Below are positions 12,201-24,900 of a stretch of 64,000 nt of DNA, in pieces. A program made the translations under genes and the position numbers. Every line of letters begins with the position of its first letter. Positions within the stretch are counted from its first letter, which is position 1. The stretch is taken from positions 30,922,425-30,986,424 of the forward strand of contig NC_090020.1 in assembly GCF_036417845.1 (NCBI RefSeq), given 5' to 3'. Below the pieces are notes generated by a model, which saw nothing but the letters and a program-made list of their open reading frames with translations, ran no database searches and was not told the origin of the DNA. The DNA is from Apteryx mantelli (Eukaryota; Chordata; Aves; Apterygiformes; Apterygidae).

Positions 12201-15200
12201 CCCAACCTTTTCGCACCCACCTTTACAACCTTTCAGATCTACAAAGCCTTTCAGTTTCTCATGCATGTGTGCTCTGATCAGCAGAACATATTTTGGGTTT
12301 TGGTTAACCCAAAGTTAGAGCATGATAGTAATACTCCAAACAAATGCAGCAAAACCATTTATTCTGTCATTAGTGACTTTTTATCTCCATAATGAACCTG
12401 GCAGAACGGAGGGCACTAAATACCAAAGTTATCCAGCTAATAATCACCCCCAGGGAACACACGTGCACTCTTCTTTTGTATTCCAGTGCACTCTTCTTTT
12501 GTATTCCACCCTAAGCTTTTATCTGAAAAGAATCAGTGGTAAAATCAGCTAGCCATATTTTCCCATTTGAAATCAAACCAATGCTAGCCTGATCTTGGAG
12601 AAGGTGTCCACCACATGGGTTCCTTTTTAGTAAATTGGCAAAGAAACTTTGAGGCAATTATTTGATATGGTTTTCCCCAAGGCAAAAAAGAGACAGGTTA
12701 GGGGGGTGCCAGGATACAGAGCCTTTGCACTGCAACCGCATGAAGCAGAACGAATGGAAAATTGCAAAGGAATAGGTATGAATGAAAGAAAAATAAAGAA
12801 CAGAGGAAAAAAATAGAAGCAGATGAATGAAAGGGGTGTGGAGAAGCATGTAAGGAGGGGAAAGAGAATATGGGATGGAAAGGCAGACAGAGAATGGGAT
12901 AATGAAAAAAATAAAGAGATAAAAATAAGAACTAGACAACTCCAGGATTTGGGAACAGAACAGAAGCCTTTCTGGATGTGTTTTGCATGCTTTTGGGGGG
13001 GCTTTTGACCTTCAAACATTTGTTTACGTTTTTTGGACATATCACTTTCCTTCAGGAAGAATGTGTTTTAAATATCTTGATTTTTAAGGGACTCAGTTTC
13101 CTCAGTCACAAATTTATAATTTAAAATAAACATGAGAAAAAGATGGGATTTAATTATGACTTAACAAAATTATTACAGGACTTGTCTTTAAAGAAAAGGA
13201 TCCATGATAAACTTGCGTGTGCCACTTTCCATAATTACTCATTCAGAGTTGTATGTATGCTTATGTGCTTTGCTGGTTGGAATTTTAAAGCTCCCCATTT
13301 AGCTTCAAATGTGTTCTTTGAAAGTGTAATTTTACCACTTTTATTCAACAAAATGCTATCAGTAACTAATCGCCAAAGATATTTCACACTTCACATCATC
13401 AGTTTGTTCCATTCACTGAAAGTGTCATATTCTATTTTGAACTCACTTATAAGCTTGATTTGTCCTCATGCTCTCTGGGAGAGCCACTGCACACAGGCTG
13501 CATGAGTCCTATCCTCCCCAGCACTCCATTACTTGTAAACACACTACAAAAAAAAGAGGCAAGTCTTTCTTCAACAAGCAGAGAAAACTATCTCACTGTT
13601 ACACATGCATGAAATGATCCGTGTACGTTCCCCATTTGAGGACAGATTTCATGCTCATCAAAGTACTTCAGTGCTCCGATTATTCATGTTCTTTTTTAGA
13701 AAGCACAGTTTTTCTGTGAGAACCGTAGTGCTCAAATGGTCCGTGAAGTCTTTAGGAAAGACACTATTTATTCCTTGGGACCACCTTGCAACCTAAATCA
13801 TCCATTCAAACTTCTGAAAGAAGCTCATTTTGAGGAATTTCTGTACTCAAATGGTGATGCACATTCCCAAATAATTATGCAATAGAATGCTAAAAAATGT
13901 TACAGCACCTTTGATGTACAAGGTAGCCCAGAGCACTTTGCAATAAAACACTATTAATGTTTTGTGAGCTTCAAAGGCAAAAGTAGTTGCCCTTATGTGC
14001 TCAGCAAGATACAACCTTGGATTCAGAACACATTTACAGTAAGAGGAAAAAATTATAAGAACACTGATGTCACTGTTATCTTTTATGAAAACCACCACGG
14101 GAAAGCTACAGTGATCTAGGATTTTATTTCTTTTAAAGGAAAGGCAGTAGTCTTTGTTTCATATATACATATATATGCACACACACGTATGTGTATATAT
14201 ATTAAAAAAAAAGTTTGTATTTATATGCACATATATATACTTCCCTGGCCTGATCTTCCAGATTCAGAATATTGCTGTATGCGACTAAGCAAAAGGGGTT
14301 ACTAGTGACTGCTTAGCCTTACTCTACCACTCAACTTTGGTCACTTCAGATGACCTGATGATAAATGTGGAAAAGTATCTGTATTTTCATGTATTTCCTG
14401 CCATCTCTTAGACTAGAATTTATTTAGCCTGCATGGCCTTGCTTAGATTTCCATCAGTTTGACCTTAGGAATGGGAAGAGTTACAGAGCTGACAAGGATT
14501 TGGTACAGTTCCGCATCCTTTCAGTTAGGATGTTTCTGGCCCACAACCTTGGATACAAGCAAGTTCAACGTTACAGCTCTGATAGTGCCAGAAGAATGTC
14601 TTCTGTTTTGGGTAAAATAAGGACTAGCAGACAGATTTTCAAAAATGCCAACTACTTCACAAACTGCTATTATAAGTCACATTTGGGGGGTTGGGGTTAT
14701 ATTTATCTAAAATATTTCATAGAACTGGTAAGTTCAGCTTCTATTTTTCCTTGTATCACATACACATAGTTTTAAATATGGCACCATCTGCTCTCACAGG
14801 CCTGGGTTTAGCTTGACATCTTTCACACGGTTAATTTGCTCTATTATTTTGTTTCAGAATGAGCATCATCTCTTTGATACGTAGAGGCCAGGTAAGTTTA
14901 TTCAGTGAAATCAATCCAAATCTCGAGCCCCTTGACTTATGACTTAAGAATACATTTGATAAGTTGAACTTTTCTCATAAACATACTGCAAAATGTCTGG
15001 AGATTTTCTTCGACAGCTCCAGTGACAACCTCTGCAGAGATGTGCCTGTGACATGAGCAAAATGATTTCTTAAGAACTACAGAAGGAATGGCTTTAGACT
15101 AAAGCAGAAAGACAGCTGCTTTCAGTATAAGAAAAGCTGTAAGGCAGTATTCTGTTCTAAATGTAGTAGCTTTAGGTTTTTTTTCTCGTTTCTTCTTTCT

Positions 15201-17014
15201 GAAAGGTTCCTATTACCCTTTTGTTCTGGTGCAAGTACTTGAAAATTTTTTTCTCATGGAAGTACACAATCAGAGCTGGGAAGCAGAGAAATATACACCA
15301 CAAGGAAAACTTTCTCCATTCTGTTAAGGATGCTGTTCTTGATTCTACTTTTGGGTTTTTTTTCTTATTTTTAAATAAAAATGCAAAAATAAAAGGAACT
15401 TGTGCAAAAGGAAAGCAATAGCAAGTTCTTAGCAAAGTAAGTGATTAGCTGCACAAAGCAACAGACAAGTGTAAATGGAAAACTACTAGATGAGTATTTT
15501 TAGCTGTAGAAGGAAAATCACTTTTCCTTGCTGCACATCTCATTTTCTTTGGATTACAGCACTAGCTTACGAACTAGAATTCCCCACTGACTGCAATATC
15601 AGTAAGAAGAAGTAGGACTGTAATACTGGTTTCTCATTACATGCCAATGGTATCAGGCATTAAACATGGCTAAAATGCTTCAGTTTCAACAAGATTTTTA
15701 ATTTGTTCAAATTATAAAGAGGGCAAAACTACATTTTAATTCTTACAACTTTTATGGCCACAGGAAGAATAAGGTAGGTTACAGGAATAAGGGAAGAAAA
15801 TATCTAAAGAGGGAGATGAATATGAAAATTAAATTTGATGTCTTATTATTATTAGCTTTATGATCTGAAAAAAGGGAATACAGGTTTTGAAGAGAGCATT
15901 TTGGTATTCAAAGCCCTCACATCCCTTCTTCTTTACCTTTCTTCCACAGCTTACTGCTCTGTGGTAGACAGGAGCATACACCCATGCTTTAGCACCTGAT
16001 GTAGCTCTCCCTCTAACTGTGCCTGCCATCCCACCTACACTTTTTTTTGTTGCTGTAATTTCAAGGAAATTGGAGGTTGATACACAGGAAAAAATAATGC
16101 CTTTCTGAACTTCAGAGTAGCTAAGAAAACCAACTCAAGCAACTCAAATTTCTTGAGAACTGCCAGAGCCAGAAGGGCAAAGTTTGGCTCCAAGCCTAGG
16201 AAAAGAAGGCATGCAGCATACTGCTAAGCCCATGTCACTCTGATCTCTTGCCTCTCAAAGAGCTCAAGGTGACAATACTTTGCCAGAAAGAAAGATCTCA
16301 GTAGCACTCAGAAAAGCAGCAGCCGTTGTTAAGACTAGGAACACATACTATAGCAGTTCCACCAGTAAAACTGAAGACTAACTTAAAAATCTACAGTATC
16401 TCTGGTAGGTTGTCCCCAATTATTTTATTCATTAAAATGGAGTATATTTATTATTTTGAGTACAGTACTTATGAAGAATATAGGAAATACAATACTTAGA
16501 AGATAATATTCTTTTAGGTTACTATTGAATCCACATTTAAGTTTATGCTCATTTTACATGAAGTGGCTTTCAATTTGGGGTTTTGGATGTCTTTTTTGAT
16601 GTGTGGACCCCTAAGCATTTTCACAGATCCCTATATTGAGAATGTAAAGTGTATTTGCAATAAGCTTACTTTTCTTGGTTATGTTTTTGCTTTCTCTTAC
16701 CTTACCAATATCACATTCCAGTGATACAGAGACAGAGTGATTAAAGCATCTCTGTAAAGATACAATGGCATGATTTCAAGCCTTGCTCAGGACTCCCAGT
16801 GAGGGAGATCTCCTGTCAATCCAAATGTAAATGGACAATTGTACATTGAGGCCAAGGAGTCAGAGGCAGCCAGAGATATTGGTAACTGCATCACTCTTGT
16901 ATGCTGTTGGCCACAGAAACTGGTGAAACTTAAGCATATTAGGTTGGCAGGTCATAGATGCTGAGCTGGACTGCTGCCATTGACCAGTGACAGAAAGGAA
17001 ATACACTGCACTAA
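9266..17014. other. Intergenic DNA between CpG island and RASEF 3' end
   Basis: AT-rich, with no convincing exons on either strand. Holds an exact 23-bp tandem duplication (12,463-12,508), TA/TG-rich low-complexity DNA (14,160-14,240) and scattered homopolymer runs. Short open frames look random. Confidence 0.65.
12463..12508. repeat. Exact 23-bp tandem duplication
   Basis: A 23-bp unit starting GTGCACTCTTC and ending TATTCCA occurs twice with no difference (12,463-12,485 and 12,486-12,508). Perfect identity points to a recent replication-slippage event. Confidence 0.95.
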
Positions 17015-17032
17015 ATGGCTGCTAAAGCATAT

Positions 17033-17038
17033 TTTATT
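17033..17038 (-). terminator. Candidate RASEF distal polyadenylation signal
   Basis: AATAAA on the minus strand (TTTATT on plus), followed within about 30 nt by GTGCAGTGTATTTCC, a G/U- and U-rich downstream element. It is the farthest good signal before the sequence loses UTR-like continuity. Not proven to be used. Confidence 0.45.
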
Positions 17039-18989
17039 GTACAGCAATTTGCAATAGAGAGAATGGGTAGTTCTTTTTAAACATATATATGTACAAAATT
17101 ACAGAGAATGCAGTGATCTGTAGCTTTGAGGAGGAACAAACTGCATGAACACCACAGTTCTACTTGTAAACAGTATACATTAAGTTTCAAAAGTTTTTGC
17201 ACTTTAGAGCCTGCTTATTTATATAATAGACGGTCTTTAATAGAAGTTGGCACAGACAACCAATGTTCACTGAATTTGTTCCCCATACAAGTATGAAAAT
17301 ACACTTTATTTTAAATACTTTGCTTTATACTCACTAGGAAACCTGCACAGCTGAGGTTTGTTATTCAGCCACCCAATGACTAATTTCATTTGTGCCCAGC
17401 TATCTATAGTTACAACTCAAAGGCTGAAACTGTAAAAAAAGGACTTATTTTTACAAACTGTATAGCACATTCAAGTCTACATTCTGCATGGCTGTGTTGA
17501 ATTTTCTTTTACTATAATGAGCATTTTCTCACATAATGAAATATGTGGAACAAAATGGCCTTGAGTCATGATGTTACCAGTCCTAAGGATACCAGTAAGA
17601 AAGAATTAGGCCTGATCAATAATACAGTGGGAGAGAAATACTGAAATCTCTGGTGTTGTTAAAAGTTCCTGCAATCTATGAGTGGCCTGGAGAGGGTCAG
17701 AGAAATAGTGTTACACACTGTAACAAACGTGGTGGGGCTAGTGTCAAAGGCATTTAAACTGCAGTTGAGATTATGAATCAACTCTTCAGTTACCTGACAC
17801 AATCAAAAACATCTTGGAAGTAGTTTTCCCCCCAAGATAATAAAGTGCCTTGACTATATGAATAAATATTTCCCTTTGGTTTCTGCTGGATTACGTATCT
17901 TTCACTATCTCTACTAAAAAGTTACCCAGTCTTGCTGTGCAGCAGTAGGCTGGGGAAAAACAAAACCTCTGTAGCAAGACCTGTGTATGAACAGACTGTC
18001 AGCCACACTGCACTGCCACAGAACCTGTTAGCTTCACTGGGGATCTGCTTGAGTGCACATCCTCCCAGTGCTCCTTGCAGGAGTGGCCCACAGATATTTT
18101 GCTTGGAATACATTTTAACAGGCTATACAGATGTAAAATTGTGATTTATTTTTGCTAACATAACTATTTATGCTAACATAATTTTATAGTCAATACAATG
18201 ATAGTTACATTGAAAAAAATTTAAACCATGTTAGGTCATAACTGTAGTTCTAAGAACAATTAAGTAAGAGAAGTTACAGCACATCTTATTAAGCCACTAA
18301 CATATGTTGAACAGGCATGAGGTGGATATAAGAACACTTGTGATTAGAACGTTTTTGGAGTATCTCACAGAAATCATTGCCTCAAAAATGCGCACTATGC
18401 CACAATTAAAAGCGTCAAAAACAATACAGGACAAAGTAATACTTCCATGTCAACTGAATAAAAATAATCTTATTTACAGATTGTCAGGAAAAACATAAAA
18501 GGCTTTTCCTTTTAGAATAAATACGTGTATTAAGGGAACACATCCACTAGCTAACAAAACAACTTTGTGCAATTAAGTGAACAGTTCTTAAATACTAAAT
18601 GAAAACATAAAAACAAAAAAGTACAGTAGTGCAACCATGGCAGAGTATAAACCTGATGTTTGCTGTTTTACATTTCAGGTAGAAGGCAAAGTAACTTTTC
18701 AAAGCAAAACAAATCAAAGCCTTACATAATTCATTATTTCCATGTATAAATAGATGCTTCCATTTCTAAATTTAAACAAATAATTTCATTCCAAGTTCTC
18801 TTACTTTACCATGAATTCTATCTAGTATTAAGGGAATGTTCAGACTTGATGCAACTGATAATTGCAGGATTTCTAGAAACAGCCCCAGCTGAGCTCTAGT
18901 TGCATTTCAATTTGATAGTGCTTTTTCTAGTAATGTTGACCATTAAACTATAACAAGGTAATAGTTTTCAACCCTGAATCTTATTTAAA

Positions 18990-19009
18990 ACAACAACAAC
19001 AACAACAAA
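18990..19009. repeat. (CAA)n microsatellite
   Basis: Six tandem CAA units within the inferred RASEF 3' UTR; they read TTG in the sense strand. Confidence 0.85.
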
Positions 19010-19394
19010 CCCCACTGTTTCGAATTAAAGTTGCTTTATCTGACACAAATAAAAATTACATAGCTTAAAAAAAAGAGATTACGTTTATAAAGTTTGGCCA
19101 AATAACATGACAGCTATTTTGGTCGTTAAAATAAATGAGAAGAAGCCAAAATATCCATGGCCCAGTCCTGCAGAGAGAAAAATACGTGTGAAGGTAGGTC
19201 CCTGAAATTACTTCCTTCGACTAGGCTCTCTACAGCCATGGATATTCACATGGCACCCTCTGTAGGATAAGAACCTTAGAAAGCAATAACAGCACATGCA
19301 CGCACACTGCTAACTATATGGATCTGGAACTCACCTTTGAAAGCAACACCTCACAAATTTTATAATGGTGAAGAGAAGGCTATGGGTGATCCTA

Positions 19395-19713
19395 CAGCTA
19401 CTCAAAGGGGAGTTGGGAAGAACACAGCCAAACTCCTCTTGGTAGCAGTAGACAGTAATGGGGAAATAGCTAAAAACTGTGACTTGGGAAACTCAGGCTG
19501 GGCACAGGGGAAAGTTTTTCACCAGAAGGGGAGTGCAAGCATGGGAACAGATTGCCCAAAGAGGTGGTGGGATCACTGTCTTTGGGGGTTTTCACAGTTT
19601 CTCTAGGAAAGCCACTGCTAAGCTGATCTAGAGCTGGCAACAGTCCAGCTTTGAGTGGGAAGTTGGACAAAACCACTTCCAAAAATCCTTTCAAACAACT
19701 TTATGTGATTCTG
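19395..19713 (+). mobile_element. Old, diverged CR1 3' fragment in RASEF 3' UTR
   Basis: Degraded but collinear match to the CR1 3' end: GCCAAACTCCTCTTGGT, then TTTTTCACC, TGGGAACAGATTGCCC, AGAGGTGGTGGGATC, GTTGGACAAAACCAC, CCTTTCAAACAAC and a terminal TGTGATTCTG at 19,704-19,713. It has many substitutions and small gaps, so it is much older than the other two copies. It lies antisense to RASEF. Confidence 0.8.
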
Positions 19714-20107
19714 CGTACCCAACTAAAATGTATTGGTCGTGCAGGTGTGTCAACAAGGTCTATGGAAACACATTTCACCTCATTTACTGCATGCCAAGGC
19801 CCCAGATGCTGTCACATACTGTGGTTCAGCTGTCGCACAGTAGAACACTGAGCCCCAGTCGAAGCCCTGGAAGTTAACAGAAGTTAGTAACACTGAAAGA
19901 GCAATACTTTGGAATGAAAGGAACAGCTTATAATTATGACCCTTTTGTGCTGGGAAGACACTCTTTAAAGCCTACAGGTTGTGAGCTTACACTTCAGAAA
20001 CCAAGAGCAGGACTGTCTTCCTTTCTCCCTATTGCTGCAGGAGAGAACATCTGGAAGTCTAACCCATCAGTATTCTAATTCCATTTCATTCCTTTGTGGA
20101 AAGAGGA

Positions 20108-20108
20108 G

Positions 20109-20152
<44 letters not shown>
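20108..20152. repeat. (GTT)15 microsatellite in RASEF 3' UTR
   Basis: Fifteen uninterrupted GTT units on the plus strand, which would read (AAC)15 in the RASEF transcript. Pure arrays of this length are usually length-polymorphic. Confidence 0.95.
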
Positions 20153-20153
<1 letters not shown>

Positions 20154-21870
20154 TAAACACACAAGAACACAGAAGAGGCCCTCAGTGTGCTCAGTTAAGT
20201 GTAGTTTTCTCCTCGAAGATGATATATTTTCTCTTACAAGGCTAGCAGAAAAAGTGAAATAAAATGTCTTATTTCATCTGGCATTACATTCTTCTGTCTC
20301 TTTAGAGCATGCTTTCCATTAGTTGCTTAAGGACTAGCTGCTCTGGACGAGAGGTTTGAAAGGACACCTAAAACACTGCTCTTCTTACTTTAAGACAGTA
20401 TTTTTTTAAATGTGATGAACCATTTTATTTCTGAGAACTCCACATTTTATAAAACTCATAACAAAGCACAAGCTACACAGTGTTCAGATATAGAGCTGAT
20501 AAAATACTGTAACAGCTGCTAGTTGTACAGGTTTCCTATCAGTTCATAAAACTTTATCGAAGGCTGATGTAATGAACCATGTTTCACCTTCAAGATATTT
20601 TCTTAATACACACAGAAAAGACTGAAATAGCTGGGTCTGGAAGGGCTCCTTTCTCATTCCAACTAAAATTGGTGAAAGCTGAGAAGAACTGGACCACGTC
20701 TGCTGATCGTAGAAATACATACAAATTGTACAAAAAAAATAGCACTGCTGGGAACTTCTATAAGCAATAACAACTTAGATTTTAGAGATGCTGGCACCTA
20801 TGCCTACCACTCACTGGTAAGCAGTTCCTGTTCATTCCAGGGATTTCTTTTAATGAACAGCTGATACAGATTCTTGTGCATGTGCAGCAATTCTTTTATC
20901 TGCAGGTTTAAAACTTCAAAAAATCATAAAGAATATCAGTTAAAACACTCCTCAGTATTATGACAACCCCCAGTTAGTGTCTGAATGGAAAACATTTGAA
21001 AAATAGGGAGAAAGGACAACCTGTATCTCTATATAATACTAGTAGTAACCAAGTCTAAACAGACAAGTAGGTATTGAGTCATTAATTCATCTCAGTAACC
21101 CTATATACCACAGACACTATAGTCTCTCTGGAATTTGGAACTGTGATGGTCTGTGCAAATATTCCTTTAATTTTCAATCTGTGTAGGATCAAATCAAAAG
21201 TCTATTTCTCAGTTTTGAATCAAAGCCCCAAAATTACATAAAATTCTAACTCGCTGACTTTTGTGTAATTATGACAAAACTCCATACATCTGCCACTGTG
21301 TACTCCCAAAGGAGCCACATTCCACTTACTGCCCTGAATTTAAGCTTTACTTGAAACTAGTAAACCTTTTAATGGTTTGGAGTTTTACTGGGAAATGTTT
21401 CATCAAGGAATAACTTAAGGCCTTCAAAAAACTAGATAAGCAGACAAGAGCAAAAAGAGATGAAATTAATTAAGGCTGGAATTTTTTCTTTCCTATAAGT
21501 GATATGTGACATTATCATAGCATATTTTGTATGTAAGAAATATTGACACCATGAAGAAACAAGCAGGAAAAGGAAGTAAAATATATTACAATATTGTATG
21601 TGCTGAGTATTGTAGCGTTGATTCTGAGCTGAATTCATTGACTTAAATTACTTAGGAAAGGTGATACCAGGGCCTAAAGGACAAAGCAAGTGCATAAATG
21701 TGAATGAGCAGAAAGCAGAAGCTGGATTTTTTCCATGATATGCAGGTTCTAAATACACAAATATTTAAGTCCACAGTAAAAAGAATACATTACTGAAATC
21801 CTTCATTTATCCTTTTTAAAAAAATAGTAAAAATATACAAGTTATTTAGGTCAGAAAAAGAATCTATCAT

Positions 21871-21979
21871 TCAAGCATTGCAACAGTTCTTCGTGAGTGC
21901 CGATTTTTTGACAGGTGTCCCAGCCAGGCTGGTTACTGACCTCGTATCATCTTCATTGTCACTTCGTTTTCTCACTTCA
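21871..21979 (-). CDS. RASEF: RASEF coding exon 17: C-terminal tail and stop
   Basis: 109 nt, residues 679-714 and a TGA at 21871-21873. The tail is hypervariable, basic then acidic ([12 protein letters not shown]), and ends KNCCNA. The Cys pair at 711-712 fits a Rab-type CCXX lipidation signal (human ends CCNG). The acceptor polypyrimidine tract is a (TTTA)5 microsatellite. Confidence 0.95.
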
Positions 21980-24900
21980 CTGTAAATAAATAAATAAATA
22001 AAGAGGGACAAAGCTCAATAAATTTATTTCAATTCATGTTCACTATTCTGTTTCTCTCAGCATGCCTTATACAGCTCACTGTCATTATTGCTTTCTAAGT
22101 TAAATTCATAAACTTTCTGTAAAACAGCACATAAATAAATATAAATAAATAATATTTTCAGTACACGGAATCAAACACGTCTTAAGTTTCTACTTTGGAA
22201 ATAGCATCAGTATTTATATACAAATCACTCTTAGTGACAGAAACATAATAACTTCTGATACTCAATCACCCGTGTCACGTTTTCCCTTTCCTTTTGCTCA
22301 TTTTTTCTTTAATTTGGTAACTGTCACTCTCACCACAGAAACTAAACATGTTCATAGCTGAAAGTATAAAACTAAATTATATGCGATTTCAAGTACACAT
22401 TTATCCTTAGAGCATATTGTTGGATGTTCTGTTTCAAATGTAGGCTTAAAAGTTTTTTATGTACCTGTGATTATTGATTTTGTATTCCTATTATGGGCCT
22501 CCTAGAATGTCAAAAGCCAGCTCAAAAATTTCCTGTTTATAGTGCAATTTAAGTCATCCTTACATCAGTAGAATAAATTCAGGATGTTCCTCTCAAAAAA
22601 ACATATTATTCAACATAGTAATGGTGGCAGAAAGGAACCCTAAAAAGAAGTAATAGGTCAGTCTAGAAGTCAATCTGCTCTAATGAAATGTTCCTGTAGA
22701 AATTTTATTTCAAAATTCAGAAATGTTCTGTCAAAGAATAAGAGTTACTAAGTCTGGAGTAAAGGAATCAAAACCAAGCATTCCAGAATAAAGTCTTTAG
22801 GTAATGTCTACAGCATTTGAGGATTGCTGAAGTTAGTGAGGTGAACTGTTAAAATTTTATTTTTCAGATTCTGAAAAATAGGCTCCAACTGGAAAAAGTT
22901 TAATCCTTGAAACAATTAAACAAATTTATCATTTTTAAACATTAGGGGTCATTTTACAACTGTGATTAATGTTACCTAACTGTACTATATATGTTCTCAA
23001 CTTCACAACCTACTGCTGTATTCACAGCCAGGTTCCTGGAAACCAGTCATTCAACAAATCAACCATTTACTTTGCACTGACACTGAGAGATAAATGAATG
23101 GCTGTGTTCTTGCTGCATCTCTGACATACTTGTTTTCCTGGCAATACAGGTACTTTTCAAAGTCCTGATTGAAGAAACAATAACCCTGCCCAGAAAACCA
23201 GTACTTTTTATTCAAGCCATTTTAATTAAAAGTATTTTACCACAAAATAACCAAATACCAACCAAGTGTCAAAAAGTTTATCTCTTCAAGCTTCTGCAAA
23301 AATTAAATGAATATGGTACGTAATTCTCGCCTTAGACTCCATGTTTCAAATTTAAAATTCAGAAACTGAGGATTTATTACGTACAGCCAACTCCACAAAA
23401 TAAAATGGTAATAAAGAAGGGTTTAGAAATATAGTAAATCATCAAGTTTGGCTCATACTTTATCATGGAAATACCAGGTTGCTGGATGGATACAATCAGA
23501 ATTTCTATCTTTTAAATAATTTAGAAAAAGTGACAACAAAGAAAATACGTGGGATTAGAACCATCTGTAATAAAACTATGCATAATGATCTGGTAGACAA
23601 ATCAAAATGTATACGATGCATATGAGAGAATTTAGAATTTAATTATATGTAAAACTGTATGTAAAATGTATTAAAAATATTTTATATATATACATAAGAA
23701 TTAAGAAAGTAAATCCATGTATCTCATTAAAAAGTCATTCACCAAACAGGTTTTAAAAGTGTGAGTTCCATAACTAAGCTCCAATTTTAGTATTAAGAGA
23801 GTAGAGCAACATCTGCAAGCAAAAATAGGTTATCTGATTAAACCAAGAAAAAAATCCTGTTTTGCATTGATATATAATGATTTAACATAGCATCCTTTTT
23901 TAATTTCATTTGTTGAACTAGATGTTGGTACAATTTTAAATACGTGTGTGTGTGTGTCTTTGTGTGTATATACATATATAATGTGCATTTTATAAAACAC
24001 ACAGATGTGTTATGTGGAAATAGAAACATGGCTACTTACCGAGCAAGATGAAGAACTGCTTCTACAATATTAGAACCGTCTTTAGCACTTGTTTCACAGA
24101 ATAGCGCATTGTAAGTCTGTGAGTAGAAAATAAAACGTTAAGCCAGTGCAGCTTAAATGGTTTTATCTAGGTATTTTAACTTACAAATGGTTCCCTCAGT
24201 AACTCCAAAGAACTATTACACACCTATTTAAATGAACAGGATTCATTGGTCCTCTTCATTCTCTAATACAGTCACTTTAATATTGGAAAAATGTAATTAA
24301 TTTTATGGGTTTTATATTTAGGATATTTTAATTTGCAAACTGAGTTAAAAATGAATCATAGTCTCAATGTCCAGCCTAAATCTTTTTGCTCACAAGGCTG
24401 CAAAACGGGAAAAGGGATGCTGGGAGAGTTTACTGAAGTCATGCTGTTAGCTACTCTTTACCCATAGCAACTGGTATTCTAGCTTAACCAGGATTATTAT
24501 TCTGTAAGTAACAGACATAGTACTTGCCCTAGTGGAATCATTCGACTGTGTAAGCACTCATCAACTCAAGACTCTACGGTCCACTTGTCCTGCAAAATAC
24601 AGGACATAGGCATTCTTCCCTTACCACCTAATAAAAATATGGAAAAATTTGTCTATACTTTTATTTATAGCAGAGAGTTACTTCCCCTCACCCCTTTTTC
24701 TGCAGACATGGCAGGAATAAAAAAGACAGTGACTTGAAGATGAAAATATTTCACTCAAACTGGGCAGGCACAAGTTAGGTGGAGAGCCTCATCCCCTAAT
24801 ACTTGCTTTGGCAATTTTTCTCTGGAGGCATAAAAGCTCCGTCTCCCAGTCCACGCACTTTTTGGACCATAAAGACTGTGAAGAATATGCCAACCAATAA

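Larger units (their letters stand above)
17015..21870 (-). other. RASEF: Probable RASEF 3' UTR (about 4.85 kb)
   Basis: The stretch after the stop codon has no coding exons and is AT-rich. On the minus strand an AATAAA sits at 17033-17038, followed by a GU/U-rich stretch (GTGCAGTGTATTTCC), a plausible cleavage site near 17,015. Other AATAAA-like hexamers upstream, such as those near 20,430, 18,150 and 17,300, could give shorter forms. The UTR would contain an old CR1 fragment and an (AAC)15 array in sense orientation. The extent is inferred from signals only. Confidence 0.5.

Noticed and set aside
19981..20262. Open frame with a poly-Cys run
   Set aside because: The Cys run comes from reading the microsatellite around 20,110-20,150 in one frame; not a gene.
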